DNA of 64,000 nucleotides. It comes from Panacagrimonas sp. (lineage in GTDB: Bacteria; Pseudomonadota; Gammaproteobacteria; Nevskiales; Nevskiaceae). The position numbers and the translations under genes were made by a program. How positions within the stretch are numbered: position 1 is the stretch's first letter; the number at the start of each line of letters is the position of its first letter. The stretch spans positions 90,597 to 154,596 of the forward strand of contig NZ_JAJFBP010000010.1 in the NCBI RefSeq assembly GCF_020697055.1. The letters are read 5' to 3'. The notes beneath the pieces are model-generated. The model saw only the letters and a list, made by a program, of their open reading frames with translations, ran no database searches and was not told where the DNA came from. Below, piece after piece: positions 1 to 6,539 of this stretch.

Positions 1-205
1 TCTCGCACCAGTGGATCCGGCGCTTGTCGCCGTAGGCCTTCTCGACGGCCGCGTTCCAGATGCGCAGGCAGGCCTTGGTGATGTCCGGGCCGATGCCGTC
101 GCCTTCGACGTAGCCGATGATCGGCTGGTCGGGAACGTGCATTTTCCCGTTCGAGACCGTGATCTTCTCGCCCGTCGTCGGGATCTTGATGTGGCGATAT
201 GCCAT
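1..205 (-). CDS. icd: Isocitrate dehydrogenase (NADP+), N-terminal part only
   Basis: The reading frame begins with ATG at 205 on the minus strand and runs off the left edge, giving about 68 residues. The translation starts MAYRHIKIPTTGEKI and contains VPDQPIIGYVEGDGIGPDI, which is the N-terminal beta strand and nucleotide/substrate region of prokaryotic NADP-dependent isocitrate dehydrogenase (compare the family pattern 'P-I-I-x-Y-I-E-G-D-G-I-G'). The enzyme oxidises isocitrate to 2-oxoglutarate in the TCA cycle. The active site cannot be judged because most of the protein lies outside the window. It is divergent from the DJ-1-like gene at 308; the 102-base gap must hold both promoters. Confidence 0.9.
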   Translation of the reverse strand, partial: MAYRHIKIPTTGEKITVSNGKMHVPDQPIIGYVEGDGIGPDITKACLRIWNAAVEKAYGDKRRIHWCE

Positions 206-307
206 GGGCGCGCTCGCTCTCGAACAGGGCGGGGATTCTAGCCCGCGTCGAGCGGACCCGACGACGACGCGCTAGCATCGGGCTCACTACAAGGATGGAG
301 ATCGCGC

Positions 308-850
308 ATGAAGATTCTCGTCCCGATCGCGCACGGCTCGGAGAGCCTGGAGACCGTCACGTTGGTGAACGTGCTCCGACGCGCATCGATTCCCGTCGTG
401 CTCGCCAGCGTCGAGACCGAAACCGTCATCAACGCCACGCGCGACATCCGCCTGGTCGCCGATGCCGTGCTCGCCGACCGGCTGGACGACGACTTCGACG
501 CGATCATTCTTCCGGGCGGCGAAGGCGGCGCGCAGCGCCTGGCAGAGTGCAAGCCGCTCATCGCCAAGCTCTCGGCGCAGCGGGTCGCGCACCGATGGTA
601 TGGCGCGGTCTGCGCAGCGCCTGCGCTCACGCTGTCTCCGCACGGATTGCTCGACGGCAAGCAGGCCACCTGCCATCCGCTGTTTCGCGAGCGCCTGCTG
701 CACTTCGTCGACCGACCGGTGGTGATCGACGGGCACTGCATGACCAGCCAGGGTCCGGGCACCACGATGGAGTTCGCGCTGACCTGGGTGGAGAAGCTGG
801 CCGGCGACGCGGAACGCAAACGCATCTGCGCCGCGATGCTGGTCGGCTGA
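308..850 (+). CDS. DJ-1/PfpI family protein (YajL-like)
   Basis: 180 residues, the usual size of the DJ-1/YajL family, which covers protein/nucleotide deglycases, glyoxalases and chaperone-like redox proteins. The nucleophile-elbow cysteine is Cys102 in YGAVCAAPA, and Glu15 in GSESLETVT matches the conserved glutamate that hydrogen-bonds the cysteine. ILPGGEGG at about 67-74 is the conserved glycine loop. No signal peptide, so cytoplasmic. The start is set by ATG with AAGGATGGAG just upstream. It is a single gene: divergent icd on the left, and to the right a pair of two-hairpin repeats and a terminator shared with convergent grxD. The exact substrate cannot be assigned from sequence. Confidence 0.9.
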   Translation: MKILVPIAHGSESLETVTLVNVLRRASIPVVLASVETETVINATRDIRLVADAVLADRLDDDFDAIILPGGEGGAQRLAECKPLIAKLSAQRVAHRWYGAVCAAPALTLSPHGLLDGKQATCHPLFRERLLHFVDRPVVIDGHCMTSQGPGTTMEFALTWVEKLAGDAERKRICAAMLVG

Positions 851-856
851 CTGAGC

Positions 857-1005
857 CGGGGATTTCTGGACGTGCCGGTGGCACGTCCAGCCCGGCGAAG
901 GCCCGGGGCTGGGGCCCCGGGCGCATCGGGGATTTCTGGACGTGCCGGTGGCACGTCCAGACCGGCGAAGGCCCCGGGGGCGGGGCCCCGGGCGCGCGCA
1001 GCGCC
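857..1005 (+). repeat. Two tandem copies of a 70-bp two-hairpin element
   Basis: Two units repeat with an exact 70-base period (GATTTCTGGACG at 861 and at 931). Each unit holds an 11-bp hairpin with a 3-base loop (arms 866-876/880-890 and 936-946/950-960) followed by the conserved string GGCGAAGGC and a very GC-rich second hairpin. A third, diverged copy lies at 5079-5145. The element begins directly after the stop codon of the DJ-1-like gene. Confidence 0.9.
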
Positions 1006-1012
1006 CAAACGA

Positions 1013-1039
1013 AAACGCCCGCTCGATGAGCGGGCGTTT
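1013..1039. terminator. Bidirectional hairpin terminator between convergent genes
   Basis: AAACGCCCGCTC-GAT-GAGCGGGCGTTT forms a 12-bp stem with a 3-base loop and A/T edges on both sides, so it can act for the DJ-1-like gene on the plus strand and for grxD on the minus strand. Confidence 0.75.
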
Positions 1040-1061
1040 CGGTGCAGCGAGCGAGGAACGA

Positions 1062-1391
1062 TCAGGCGGCTTTCTTTCCCGCCACGGCTTCCTTGAGCAT
1101 CTTCTGCAGTTCGCCCGACTGGAACAGGTCGAGCATGATGTCGCATCCGCCCACCAGCTCGCCCTTGACGTACACCTGCGGGAACGTCGGCCAGTTCGCG
1201 AACTTCGGCAGCGAGCGGTAGATCTCTTCGTCCTCGAAGATGTTCACGTAGGCGTACTCGACGCCGCACGCGTTGAGCGCCTGCACGGTGCGCGCCGAGA
1301 ATCCGCACTGCGGAAATTCCGGCGTGCCCTTCATGTAGATGATGACCGGGTTCTCGGTGACCTGTTTGGTGATGCGTTCGAGAGCATCCAT
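1062..1391 (-). CDS. grxD: Monothiol glutaredoxin, Grx4 type
   Basis: 109 residues, the typical length of a single-domain monothiol glutaredoxin. The active-site motif CGFS is at 29-32, preceded by the conserved KGTPEFPQ, and followed by WPTFPQVYVKGELVGGCDI with the cis-proline and the glycine pair that bind glutathione. These proteins carry a glutathione-ligated [2Fe-2S] cluster and deliver it in iron-sulfur cluster trafficking, often with BolA. The start at 1391 is supported by AAGGAG seven bases upstream; upstream in-frame codons lack such a site. It is monocistronic, and convergent with the DJ-1-like gene. Confidence 0.95.
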   Translation of the reverse strand: MDALERITKQVTENPVIIYMKGTPEFPQCGFSARTVQALNACGVEYAYVNIFEDEEIYRSLPKFANWPTFPQVYVKGELVGGCDIMLDLFQSGELQKMLKEAVAGKKAA

Positions 1392-1579
1392 GGCGCGCTC
1401 CTTGTCTGGTGGGCAGGGTGCCGGCAGCCGGCGATTATACGCGTCGCCCGTCCGCTCGCAGCGCCCTGAGTCGGCACTGGCATCGGCACAAGCAGGTTTC
1501 GTACCGCCGCGTTCCGTTCGATTGAATGTCGGGATGGCGTCCACTATCCTCGCGGCCTTCGCGGCGCCGGGGCGCCGCC

Positions 1580-1598
1580 ATTCACCTAGGGAGTGAAT
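1580..1598 (+). promoter_or_regulatory. Small inverted repeat around the ribosome-binding site of the PuuD-like gene
   Basis: ATTCAC (1580-1585) and GTGAAT (1593-1598) can pair, leaving the AGGGAG ribosome-binding site in the loop. Just upstream, GCGGCGCC and GGCGCCGC (1561-1568/1571-1578) form a second short stem. Only a weak hint of translational control. Confidence 0.3.
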
Positions 1599-1603
1599 CG
1601 ATC

Positions 1604-2209
1604 GTGAATCCTCTGGACAGCATCAAGGGCACGCTGATCGCGGGCGCCATCCTCGCGATCGCGATCACCGCGGCGGTCAGCTCCTACGCCGGCGGCTTCA
1701 ACAGCCTCGGCCTGATCCGCTGGCTGCACATCGGCGCCGGTGTGGTGTGGATCGGCATGCTGTACTACTTCAACTTCGTGCAGGTTCCCTCGCTCGCCGC
1801 GGCTGGCGCCGACAAGGGCGGACCGGGCGGCGCGGGCATCACCAAGTACGTCGCGCCGCGCGCGTTGTTGTGGTTCCGCTGGGGTGCGGTCGCGACCTGG
1901 GTCACCGGCGCGGCCTACCTTGCGCACGTCGGCTGGTTCATGGGCGCCTTCAGCTTCGGCGCGCTCGGAACGCCGCCTCCGAATGGCAATGCGATCGGCA
2001 TCGGTGCGTGGCTGGGCACGATCATGCTGTTCAACGTCTGGGTGCTGATCTGGCCCAACCAGAAGAAGATCCTGGGCATCGTCACCGCCACCGACGACGA
2101 AAAGGCCAAGGCGCGCCGCACCGCCTTCCTTGCCTCGCGCACCAACACGATGCTGTCGATCCCGATGCTGCTGTTCATGGGTGCCTCGGCTCACGGTCTG
2201 CTGTTCTAA
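1604..2209 (+). CDS. Urate-hydroxylase (PuuD)-like N-terminal-domain membrane protein
   Basis: 201 residues with about five hydrophobic segments (roughly 8-28, 36-58, 86-110, 128-148 and 180-200). The segment IRWLHIGAGVVWIGMLYYFNF carries the histidine and W-I-G pattern seen in the urate oxidase N-terminal/PuuD membrane domain. Full-length PuuD proteins are near 400 residues with eight or more membrane spans and sometimes a cytochrome c tail, so this is a short form; the true substrate is uncertain and no purine-catabolic neighbour is present. GTG at 1604 is preferred because AGGGAG lies 10 bases upstream; the ATG at 1526 would add a non-membrane arginine-rich stretch. A strong terminator follows at 2241. 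Confidence 0.75.
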   Translation: MNPLDSIKGTLIAGAILAIAITAAVSSYAGGFNSLGLIRWLHIGAGVVWIGMLYYFNFVQVPSLAAAGADKGGPGGAGITKYVAPRALLWFRWGAVATWVTGAAYLAHVGWFMGAFSFGALGTPPPNGNAIGIGAWLGTIMLFNVWVLIWPNQKKILGIVTATDDEKAKARRTAFLASRTNTMLSIPMLLFMGASAHGLLF

Positions 2210-2240
2210 ACACAGCCGCTGACCGGCGCCCGCCGTCACC

Positions 2241-2274
2241 GGGCCGCACCGATGGTGCGGCCCTTTTTCTTTTT
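2241..2274 (+). terminator. Intrinsic terminator after the PuuD-like gene
   Basis: GGGCCGCACC-GAT-GGTGCGGCCC is a perfect 10-bp stem followed by a T-rich tail (TTTTTCTTTTT). It isolates the PuuD-like gene from argF, whose start codon is only 15 bases further on. Confidence 0.9.
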
Positions 2275-2288
2275 AGGGACGTAGAACG

Positions 2289-3197
2289 ATGACCCGCCAC
2301 TTCCTCGAACTGACCGACCTGAGCGCCGCCGAGGCGCGGCGGATCGTGGCGCGGGCCAGCGCCCTCAAGCAGCTGCGCGATCCGGGCTACCGCCCGTTCA
2401 CCGGCCGCACGCTGGCGATGATCTTCACCAAGAGTTCGACCCGCACCCGCGTGAGCTTCGAGGCGGGCATGGCCAGGTTCGGCGGACATGCGCTGTTCCT
2501 GACCACCGCCACGACGCAGCTCGGGCGCGACGAACCGATCGCCGACACCGCCCGTGTGCTCTCGCGGATGTGCGACGCGATCATGATCCGCAACGACTCG
2601 CAGGCGCAGCAGGTCGAGCTGGCCGCGCATTCGCGCGTGCCGGTGATCAACGGCCTCTCCGACATGCATCACCCCTGCCAGATGCTCGCGGACCTGCAAT
2701 GCTGGTTCGAGCACCGCGGCGATCCGGCCGGCAAGGTCGCGGCCTGGATCGGCGACGGCAACAACGTCTGCCACTCCTGGATCCAGGCCGCGAAGAAGTT
2801 CGGCTTCACGCTGCGCATCGCCGCGCCACCGGGCTATCTGCCCTCGGCCGATCTGCTCAAGGCCGCCGGCCTGAGCGTGCAGATGGTCGCCTCGCCCGCC
2901 GATGCGGTGCGCGACGCGGACCTGGTCGTGACCGACACCTGGACCAGCATGGGACAGGAGGCCGAGACGCAGCGCCGCCTCGCCGCGTTCGCCGGCTACC
3001 AGGTCGACGACGCGTTGATGGGCAAGGCCCGGCCCGATGCGATCTTCATGCACTGCCTGCCGGCGCATCGCGGCGAGGAAGTCGCCGCCAGCGTGATCGA
3101 CGGTGCGCAATCGGTGGTCTGGGACGAGGCCGAGAACCGCCTGTGGGCGCAGATGGCGCTGCTCGAATTCCTGCTCGTGGGCACGCCCTCGAGCTGA
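2289..3197 (+). CDS. argF: Ornithine carbamoyltransferase
   Basis: 302 residues, normal for the family. It makes citrulline from ornithine and carbamoyl phosphate in arginine synthesis. The carbamoyl-phosphate loop S-T-R-T-R is at 50-54, HPCQ at 128-131, the ornithine-binding D-x-W-x-SMG at 217-222, and HCLPAHRGEEV at 255-265 with the catalytic cysteine. The SMG loop supports ornithine rather than N-acetylornithine as substrate; the acetylornithine enzyme known in Xanthomonas differs there, but I cannot prove this by eye. No other arg gene is adjacent. Start ATG 2289 has AGGGAC about 10 bases upstream. A LuxR gene follows after 71 bases. Confidence 0.93.
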   Translation: MTRHFLELTDLSAAEARRIVARASALKQLRDPGYRPFTGRTLAMIFTKSSTRTRVSFEAGMARFGGHALFLTTATTQLGRDEPIADTARVLSRMCDAIMIRNDSQAQQVELAAHSRVPVINGLSDMHHPCQMLADLQCWFEHRGDPAGKVAAWIGDGNNVCHSWIQAAKKFGFTLRIAAPPGYLPSADLLKAAGLSVQMVASPADAVRDADLVVTDTWTSMGQEAETQRRLAAFAGYQVDDALMGKARPDAIFMHCLPAHRGEEVAASVIDGAQSVVWDEAENRLWAQMALLEFLLVGTPSS

Positions 3198-3268
3198 TCG
3201 CTCGTTCGGCTTGCGCCTGCCCGGAGCCTGCACTAGCGTCGCCCCGGACATCGCGCGGACTTCGGGAC

Positions 3269-4057
3269 GTGGATTCTGACGAGAGCGACCGGCGCATCAC
3301 CGAGGCCTTGCGACGGGCCGACGACGCGCCCGGCCTGCACGCCGCCTGTCGCGAACTGGCCGCCTCGCTGGGCTTCGAGCACTACTTCTACGCGGTCCGC
3401 CTGCCGCTCTCGCTGTCGGATCCCTACCACTTCTGCCTGTCCGGCTATCCGCGCGAGTGGCGCCGGCGCTACGACTCGCTCGGCTACCTGCGCGTGGATC
3501 CGGTGGTGCGCAACATGATGAGTTCGTCGCTGCCGGTGATCTGGGACGACATCGATCGAAGCGATGCCGCCGTGGAGGTGTTCTTCCACGAAGCGGCCGA
3601 TCACGGGCTGGGCCATGGCATCTCGGCGCCCGTTGCCGGCCGTCACGGCGAGATCGCCCTGATGTCGCTGGCGCGCGGGATCGGGCATCCGATTCCGCGC
3701 GATCCGCTGGAGCGGCATCGGCTGTGCACGCGCCTGCACTGGATGTCGACGGTGCTGCACGAGTCGGTGCGCCGCCTGGTGCTCAATCACGAAGGCGCGC
3801 CGCGGATCTCGGCGCCGCTGTCGGAGCGCGAAAAGGAGTGCCTGATGTGGGCCGCCGACGGCAAGACCACCGCCGACATCGGCAAGGCGCTGAACATCAC
3901 CGAGCGCACGGTTTTGTTCCACATCGAAAGCGCCGGCCGCAAGCTCGGCGTCAGCGGCCGTCACAACATCATTTCGCGGGCGGTGGCACTGGGGGAGATC
4001 GAGCTGCATCAGCAGGCGCTGCGCTCGCTCGACGTGATCCCGGTGATGCACGAGTGA
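3269..4057 (+). CDS. LuxR-family acyl-homoserine-lactone-type regulator (solo)
   Basis: 262 residues in the standard two-domain layout. The N-terminal autoinducer-binding domain (about 25-165) has the hallmark residues in the right spacing: Trp64, Tyr68, Asp77-Pro78 and Trp92, matching W57, Y61, D70-P71 and W85 of TraR/LuxR, plus a glycine near 117. The C-terminal GerE-type helix-turn-helix runs from about 183 to 240 (LSEREKECLMWAADGKTTADI). Full retention of the ligand pocket suggests it binds an acyl-homoserine lactone or similar signal. No LuxI-type synthase is encoded anywhere in the window, so it is a 'solo'. The GTG start is chosen because the open frame upstream overlaps argF. A lux-box-like site lies 55 bases downstream of its stop. 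Confidence 0.9.
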   Translation: MDSDESDRRITEALRRADDAPGLHAACRELAASLGFEHYFYAVRLPLSLSDPYHFCLSGYPREWRRRYDSLGYLRVDPVVRNMMSSSLPVIWDDIDRSDAAVEVFFHEAADHGLGHGISAPVAGRHGEIALMSLARGIGHPIPRDPLERHRLCTRLHWMSTVLHESVRRLVLNHEGAPRISAPLSEREKECLMWAADGKTTADIGKALNITERTVLFHIESAGRKLGVSGRHNIISRAVALGEIELHQQALRSLDVIPVMHE

Positions 4058-4111
4058 GTCCGGCTCCAGGTCGTCCACTGTTTCTGTAACATTATCAATT
4101 GCTTGTAACGT

Positions 4112-4131
4112 ACCTGTAGGATCCTACAGTA
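4112..4131 (+). promoter_or_regulatory. lux-box-like operator before the EAL gene
   Basis: A perfect 16-bp palindrome CTGTAGGATCCTACAG (4114-4129) sits in an otherwise AT-rich 130-base gap. Extended to 20 bp it matches the classic Vibrio fischeri lux box at 17 of 20 positions (my alignment from memory of that site). It lies between a luxR gene and an EAL gene in the same orientation, about 60 bases before the EAL start, a distance that fits the usual -42.5 position for LuxR activation with a leader of roughly 25 bases. Confidence 0.8.
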
Positions 4132-4132
4132 G

Positions 4133-4150
4133 CCGTGATCGATGTCACGG
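4133..4150 (+). promoter_or_regulatory. CRP/Clp-like binding site
   Basis: CCGTGATCGATGTCACGG contains GTGA-N6-TCAC, the core of the CRP/Clp consensus TGTGA-N6-TCACA, as a perfect inverted repeat. Its centre is 20 bp (two helical turns) downstream of the lux-box centre. If transcription starts near 4164 it would overlap the core promoter and act negatively. In Xanthomonas Clp is a c-di-GMP-responsive regulator, which would make feedback on the EAL gene plausible; this is inference. Confidence 0.5.
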
Positions 4151-4189
4151 GCTGAGCTTCGGCGTCCTCGTTTTCCGGCGCGTTAACAG

Positions 4190-5077
4190 ATGATTCCCGT
4201 TGCACGGCCTGCATCGCCCGACGGGCGAACCCCGCGCCTTCGCAGCATCGCCGCCGACCTGCCGCTCTGCCACGCCTCGGTTCGCGCCGCGTTCGAGGCC
4301 AGTGAATTCGAGATCGCCTACCAGCCGATCCTGCGACTGCCGGACCTTCGTCCGGTCGCCTGCGAGGCCCTGCTGCGCTGGACCCATCCCCGTCGCGGCG
4401 CGCAGCGCCCGGCCCAGTTCGTCCCCATCCTCGAGCGTTCGCAGCTGTCACTCGACGTGGGCGACTGGCTGCTCACCGAGGCCAGCCGCCAGCTGCTGCA
4501 GTGGGAGCGTGCGGGCCTGGCCGCCTTGCGCCTGTCGGTCAATGTCGCGCCGCTGCAGATCCAGTCACCCGATTTCGTGACGCGGCTGCAGGACACCCTC
4601 GACGCGTGCGCCCTGCCCGGACATCGCCTGTCGGTCGAGATCACGCAGGACCTTCTGCTCGATCGGCCCGACGTCGCGGCCGCGGCGGCGGCGCAGCTGT
4701 CGAAACTGGGCGTGAGCCTGGAACTCGACGACTTCGGCGGCGGCCCGTCGGTGATCGGTCATCTCAAGGCCGCTGGCCTGCACGGCTTCAAGATCGATCG
4801 TCGCTTCCTCGACGGGCTGGACAGCGCTCGCGACCAGGACCCGCATTCCGATCTGCGCATCCTGGTGGAGCTGGCCCGCAACCTGGGCCTGCGCTGCGTC
4901 GCCGAAAGCGTGCAGACCGACGACGAGCTGCGCGTGCTCGAGTCGCTCGGTGTCGGCGAAGCCCAGGGCAACCTCTTCTGCGCGGCGATGCCGCCGGATG
5001 CGTTCGAGAGCTACCTGCGCGGGCGTCACGGCAACGATCCGCAGCGGCCGCGCGCCACGAGCATGCGGGGGGACTGA
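4190..5077 (+). CDS. Stand-alone EAL-domain c-di-GMP phosphodiesterase
   Basis: 295 residues, almost entirely one EAL domain (about 25-275), with no GGDEF, PAS or membrane segment, so a soluble enzyme. Residues needed for c-di-GMP hydrolysis appear intact: E59-A-L61, Asn118, Glu150, Asp180-Asp181 in DDFGGG, Lys201, Glu239 (AESVQT, usually AEGVE) and Gln259 (QGNLF). It probably linearises c-di-GMP to pGpG. Control is most likely transcriptional, as the only regulatory features are the lux box and CRP-like site upstream. ATG 4190 has a poor ribosome-binding site, and the first 20 residues are low-complexity, so the true start could be slightly downstream. The stop codon runs into a two-hairpin repeat at 5079. 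Confidence 0.92.
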   Translation: MIPVARPASPDGRTPRLRSIAADLPLCHASVRAAFEASEFEIAYQPILRLPDLRPVACEALLRWTHPRRGAQRPAQFVPILERSQLSLDVGDWLLTEASRQLLQWERAGLAALRLSVNVAPLQIQSPDFVTRLQDTLDACALPGHRLSVEITQDLLLDRPDVAAAAAAQLSKLGVSLELDDFGGGPSVIGHLKAAGLHGFKIDRRFLDGLDSARDQDPHSDLRILVELARNLGLRCVAESVQTDDELRVLESLGVGEAQGNLFCAAMPPDAFESYLRGRHGNDPQRPRATSMRGD

Positions 5078-5078
5078 G

Positions 5079-5145
5079 CCGGGGGTTTCAAGGCGTGCCA
5101 GCGGCACGCCTTGCCCGGCGAAGGCCCGGGGCTGGGGCCCCGGGC
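5079..5145 (+). repeat. Third copy of the two-hairpin element, with covarying stem
   Basis: Same architecture as 857-1005: an 11-bp stem (5089-5099/5103-5113, loop AGC), then GGCGAAGGC and the GC-rich hairpin GCCCGGGGC-TGGG-GCCCCGGGC. Three base pairs of the first stem differ from the copies at 866 and 936, each with a compensating change on the other arm. It again starts directly after a stop codon. Confidence 0.85.
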
Positions 5146-5230
5146 ACGCGAAGCGCGGCCTGGAGCATCGCAAGGGACAGCCTCTGGCCGTATCCTGCGA
5201 TGCCTCAGGCCTTTTTGTGTCCTCTCGTCG

Positions 5231-6082
5231 ATGTCGCTGCCGCTCCTTTCCGATCTCTCCCTGACCGTCACCCGCGCGCTGGCCGAGGACATCGGCAGCG
5301 GCGACGTCACCGCGCAGCTGGTGCGCGCCGATCAGCGTGGCAAGGCGCGCGCGATCGCACGCGAGCCGGCCGTGCTGTGCGGACGCCCGTGGGTCGACGA
5401 GGTGTTCCGCCAGATCGATCCGACCGTCACGGTGACCTGGCAGGCCGCCGAAGGCGCGCGCGTCGAGCCCGACCAGGTGCTCTTTGCGCTGGACGGCCCG
5501 TCGCGCAGCCTGCTCACCGGTGAGCGCACCGCGCTCAACTTCCTGCAGGCGCTCAGCGGCACCGCGACCGAGACCGCGCGCTACGTCGAGGCCGTGCGCG
5601 GCACCGGCGCGCAGATCGTGGACACGCGCAAGACGCTGCCGGGTCTGCGCAACGCGCAGAAATACGCGGTGGGCATCGGCGGCGGCGTGAACCATCGCAT
5701 CGGCCTGTACGACGGCATCCTGATCAAGGAAAACCACATCGCCGCGGCCGGCGGCATCGTCGCGGCGATCGCGCAGGCGCGCGCACTGGAAGCGAACGTA
5801 CCGCTGATGGTGGAGGCCGAGTCGCTCGACGAGGCGCGTTCGGCGCTGGCCGAGGACGTCGACGTGCTGCTGGTGGACGACTTCGACACGCCGCAGATCC
5901 GCGAAGCGGTGGCGCTGGCGCGCGCGCATCGCGCCAACGGCGGTCGCACGCTGATCGAGTACTCCGGGGGCGCGACGCTGGCGCGGATCCGCGAACTGGC
6001 CGACTGCGGCGTCGATCGCATCTCGATCGGCAGCCTGACCAAGCACGTGCGCGCGATCGACCTGTCGATGCGCTTCCTGTAG
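5231..6082 (+). CDS. nadC: Nicotinate-nucleotide pyrophosphorylase (quinolinate phosphoribosyltransferase)
   Basis: 283 residues. It converts quinolinate and PRPP to nicotinate mononucleotide in de novo NAD synthesis. Family hallmarks are all visible: ALAEDIGSGDVT near the N terminus, ERTALNFLQ, the PRPP/quinolinate loop DTRKTLPGLR, AVGIGGGVNHR, IKENHI and EYSGG with ISIGSLT near the C terminus. ATG 5231 gives the usual length; longer in-frame starts would run through the repeat upstream. NadA and NadB are not in the window. Convergent with the TPR gene on the other strand, separated by a hairpin at 6107. Confidence 0.95.
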   Translation: MSLPLLSDLSLTVTRALAEDIGSGDVTAQLVRADQRGKARAIAREPAVLCGRPWVDEVFRQIDPTVTVTWQAAEGARVEPDQVLFALDGPSRSLLTGERTALNFLQALSGTATETARYVEAVRGTGAQIVDTRKTLPGLRNAQKYAVGIGGGVNHRIGLYDGILIKENHIAAAGGIVAAIAQARALEANVPLMVEAESLDEARSALAEDVDVLLVDDFDTPQIREAVALARAHRANGGRTLIEYSGGATLARIRELADCGVDRISIGSLTKHVRAIDLSMRFL

Positions 6083-6106
6083 CCCGCCGGGGTTGCGCGA
6101 GGGGAT

Positions 6107-6123
6107 CCCGGGCTGCGCCCGGG
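6107..6123. terminator. GC-rich hairpin between convergent nadC and the TPR gene
   Basis: CCCGGGC-TGC-GCCCGGG forms a 7-bp stem. There is no T-run, so termination is plausible but weak. Confidence 0.4.
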
Positions 6124-6140
6124 CTACGAGCACCACCGCC

Positions 6141-6539
6141 CTATTTCGGCGGCGTGGCGTTCCACAAGCGCGGCGGATCCGGCGGCACCTGCGAGATGCT
6201 CAGCTCCGGCTCGGCCAGCGGATCACGAGAACCCCAGGTGTCCCTCCAGGCCTTCAGACGCTCGACGTTGGTGCGGATCTCCGCGCTCTCCGGCGCCAGG
6301 CGCGCGGCGCGCTGGAGCAGGTCCATCGCATCGTCGTAGCGGCCCTGCTCGGCTTTCACCACCGCCAGATTGTTCAGCGCCGCCGGATCGAACGGGTTCA
6401 CCCGCAGCTGCCGTTCGAACCGGAACTGGTTGCCCGCAGCGGCCTGCGCTGCGTCATCCTGCGCCGTCGACGGCGCCGAAACGGCCAGGAGCACGGCCAG
6501 GATGGCCGACGCCCCGATCGCACGAGGCACCGCCGTCAC
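6141..6539 (-). CDS. Small secreted TPR protein coupled to bcsC
   Basis: 132 residues with an N-terminal signal peptide (about 1-27, hydrophobic core IGASAILAVLLAV, cleavage likely after the alanine in PSTA) and roughly two tetratricopeptide units at about 40-95 (ALNNLAVVKAEQGRYDDAMDLLQRAA is the clear one, seen in pieces). The C terminus is proline-rich. Its GTG start overlaps the bcsC stop as GTGA, which indicates translational coupling and places it as the last gene of the cellulose operon. It may act in the periplasm with BcsC, whose own N-terminal half is TPR. I do not recognise it as a named Bcs subunit. Confidence 0.75.
   Translation of the reverse strand: MTAVPRAIGASAILAVLLAVSAPSTAQDDAAQAAAGNQFRFERQLRVNPFDPAALNNLAVVKAEQGRYDDAMDLLQRAARLAPESAEIRTNVERLKAWRDTWGSRDPLAEPELSISQVPPDPPRLWNATPPK

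Noticed and set aside
4565..6136. Minus-strand open frame of 523 codons opposite the EAL gene and nadC
   Set aside because: Both plus-strand genes have catalytic motifs in frame; the antisense product is low-complexity.
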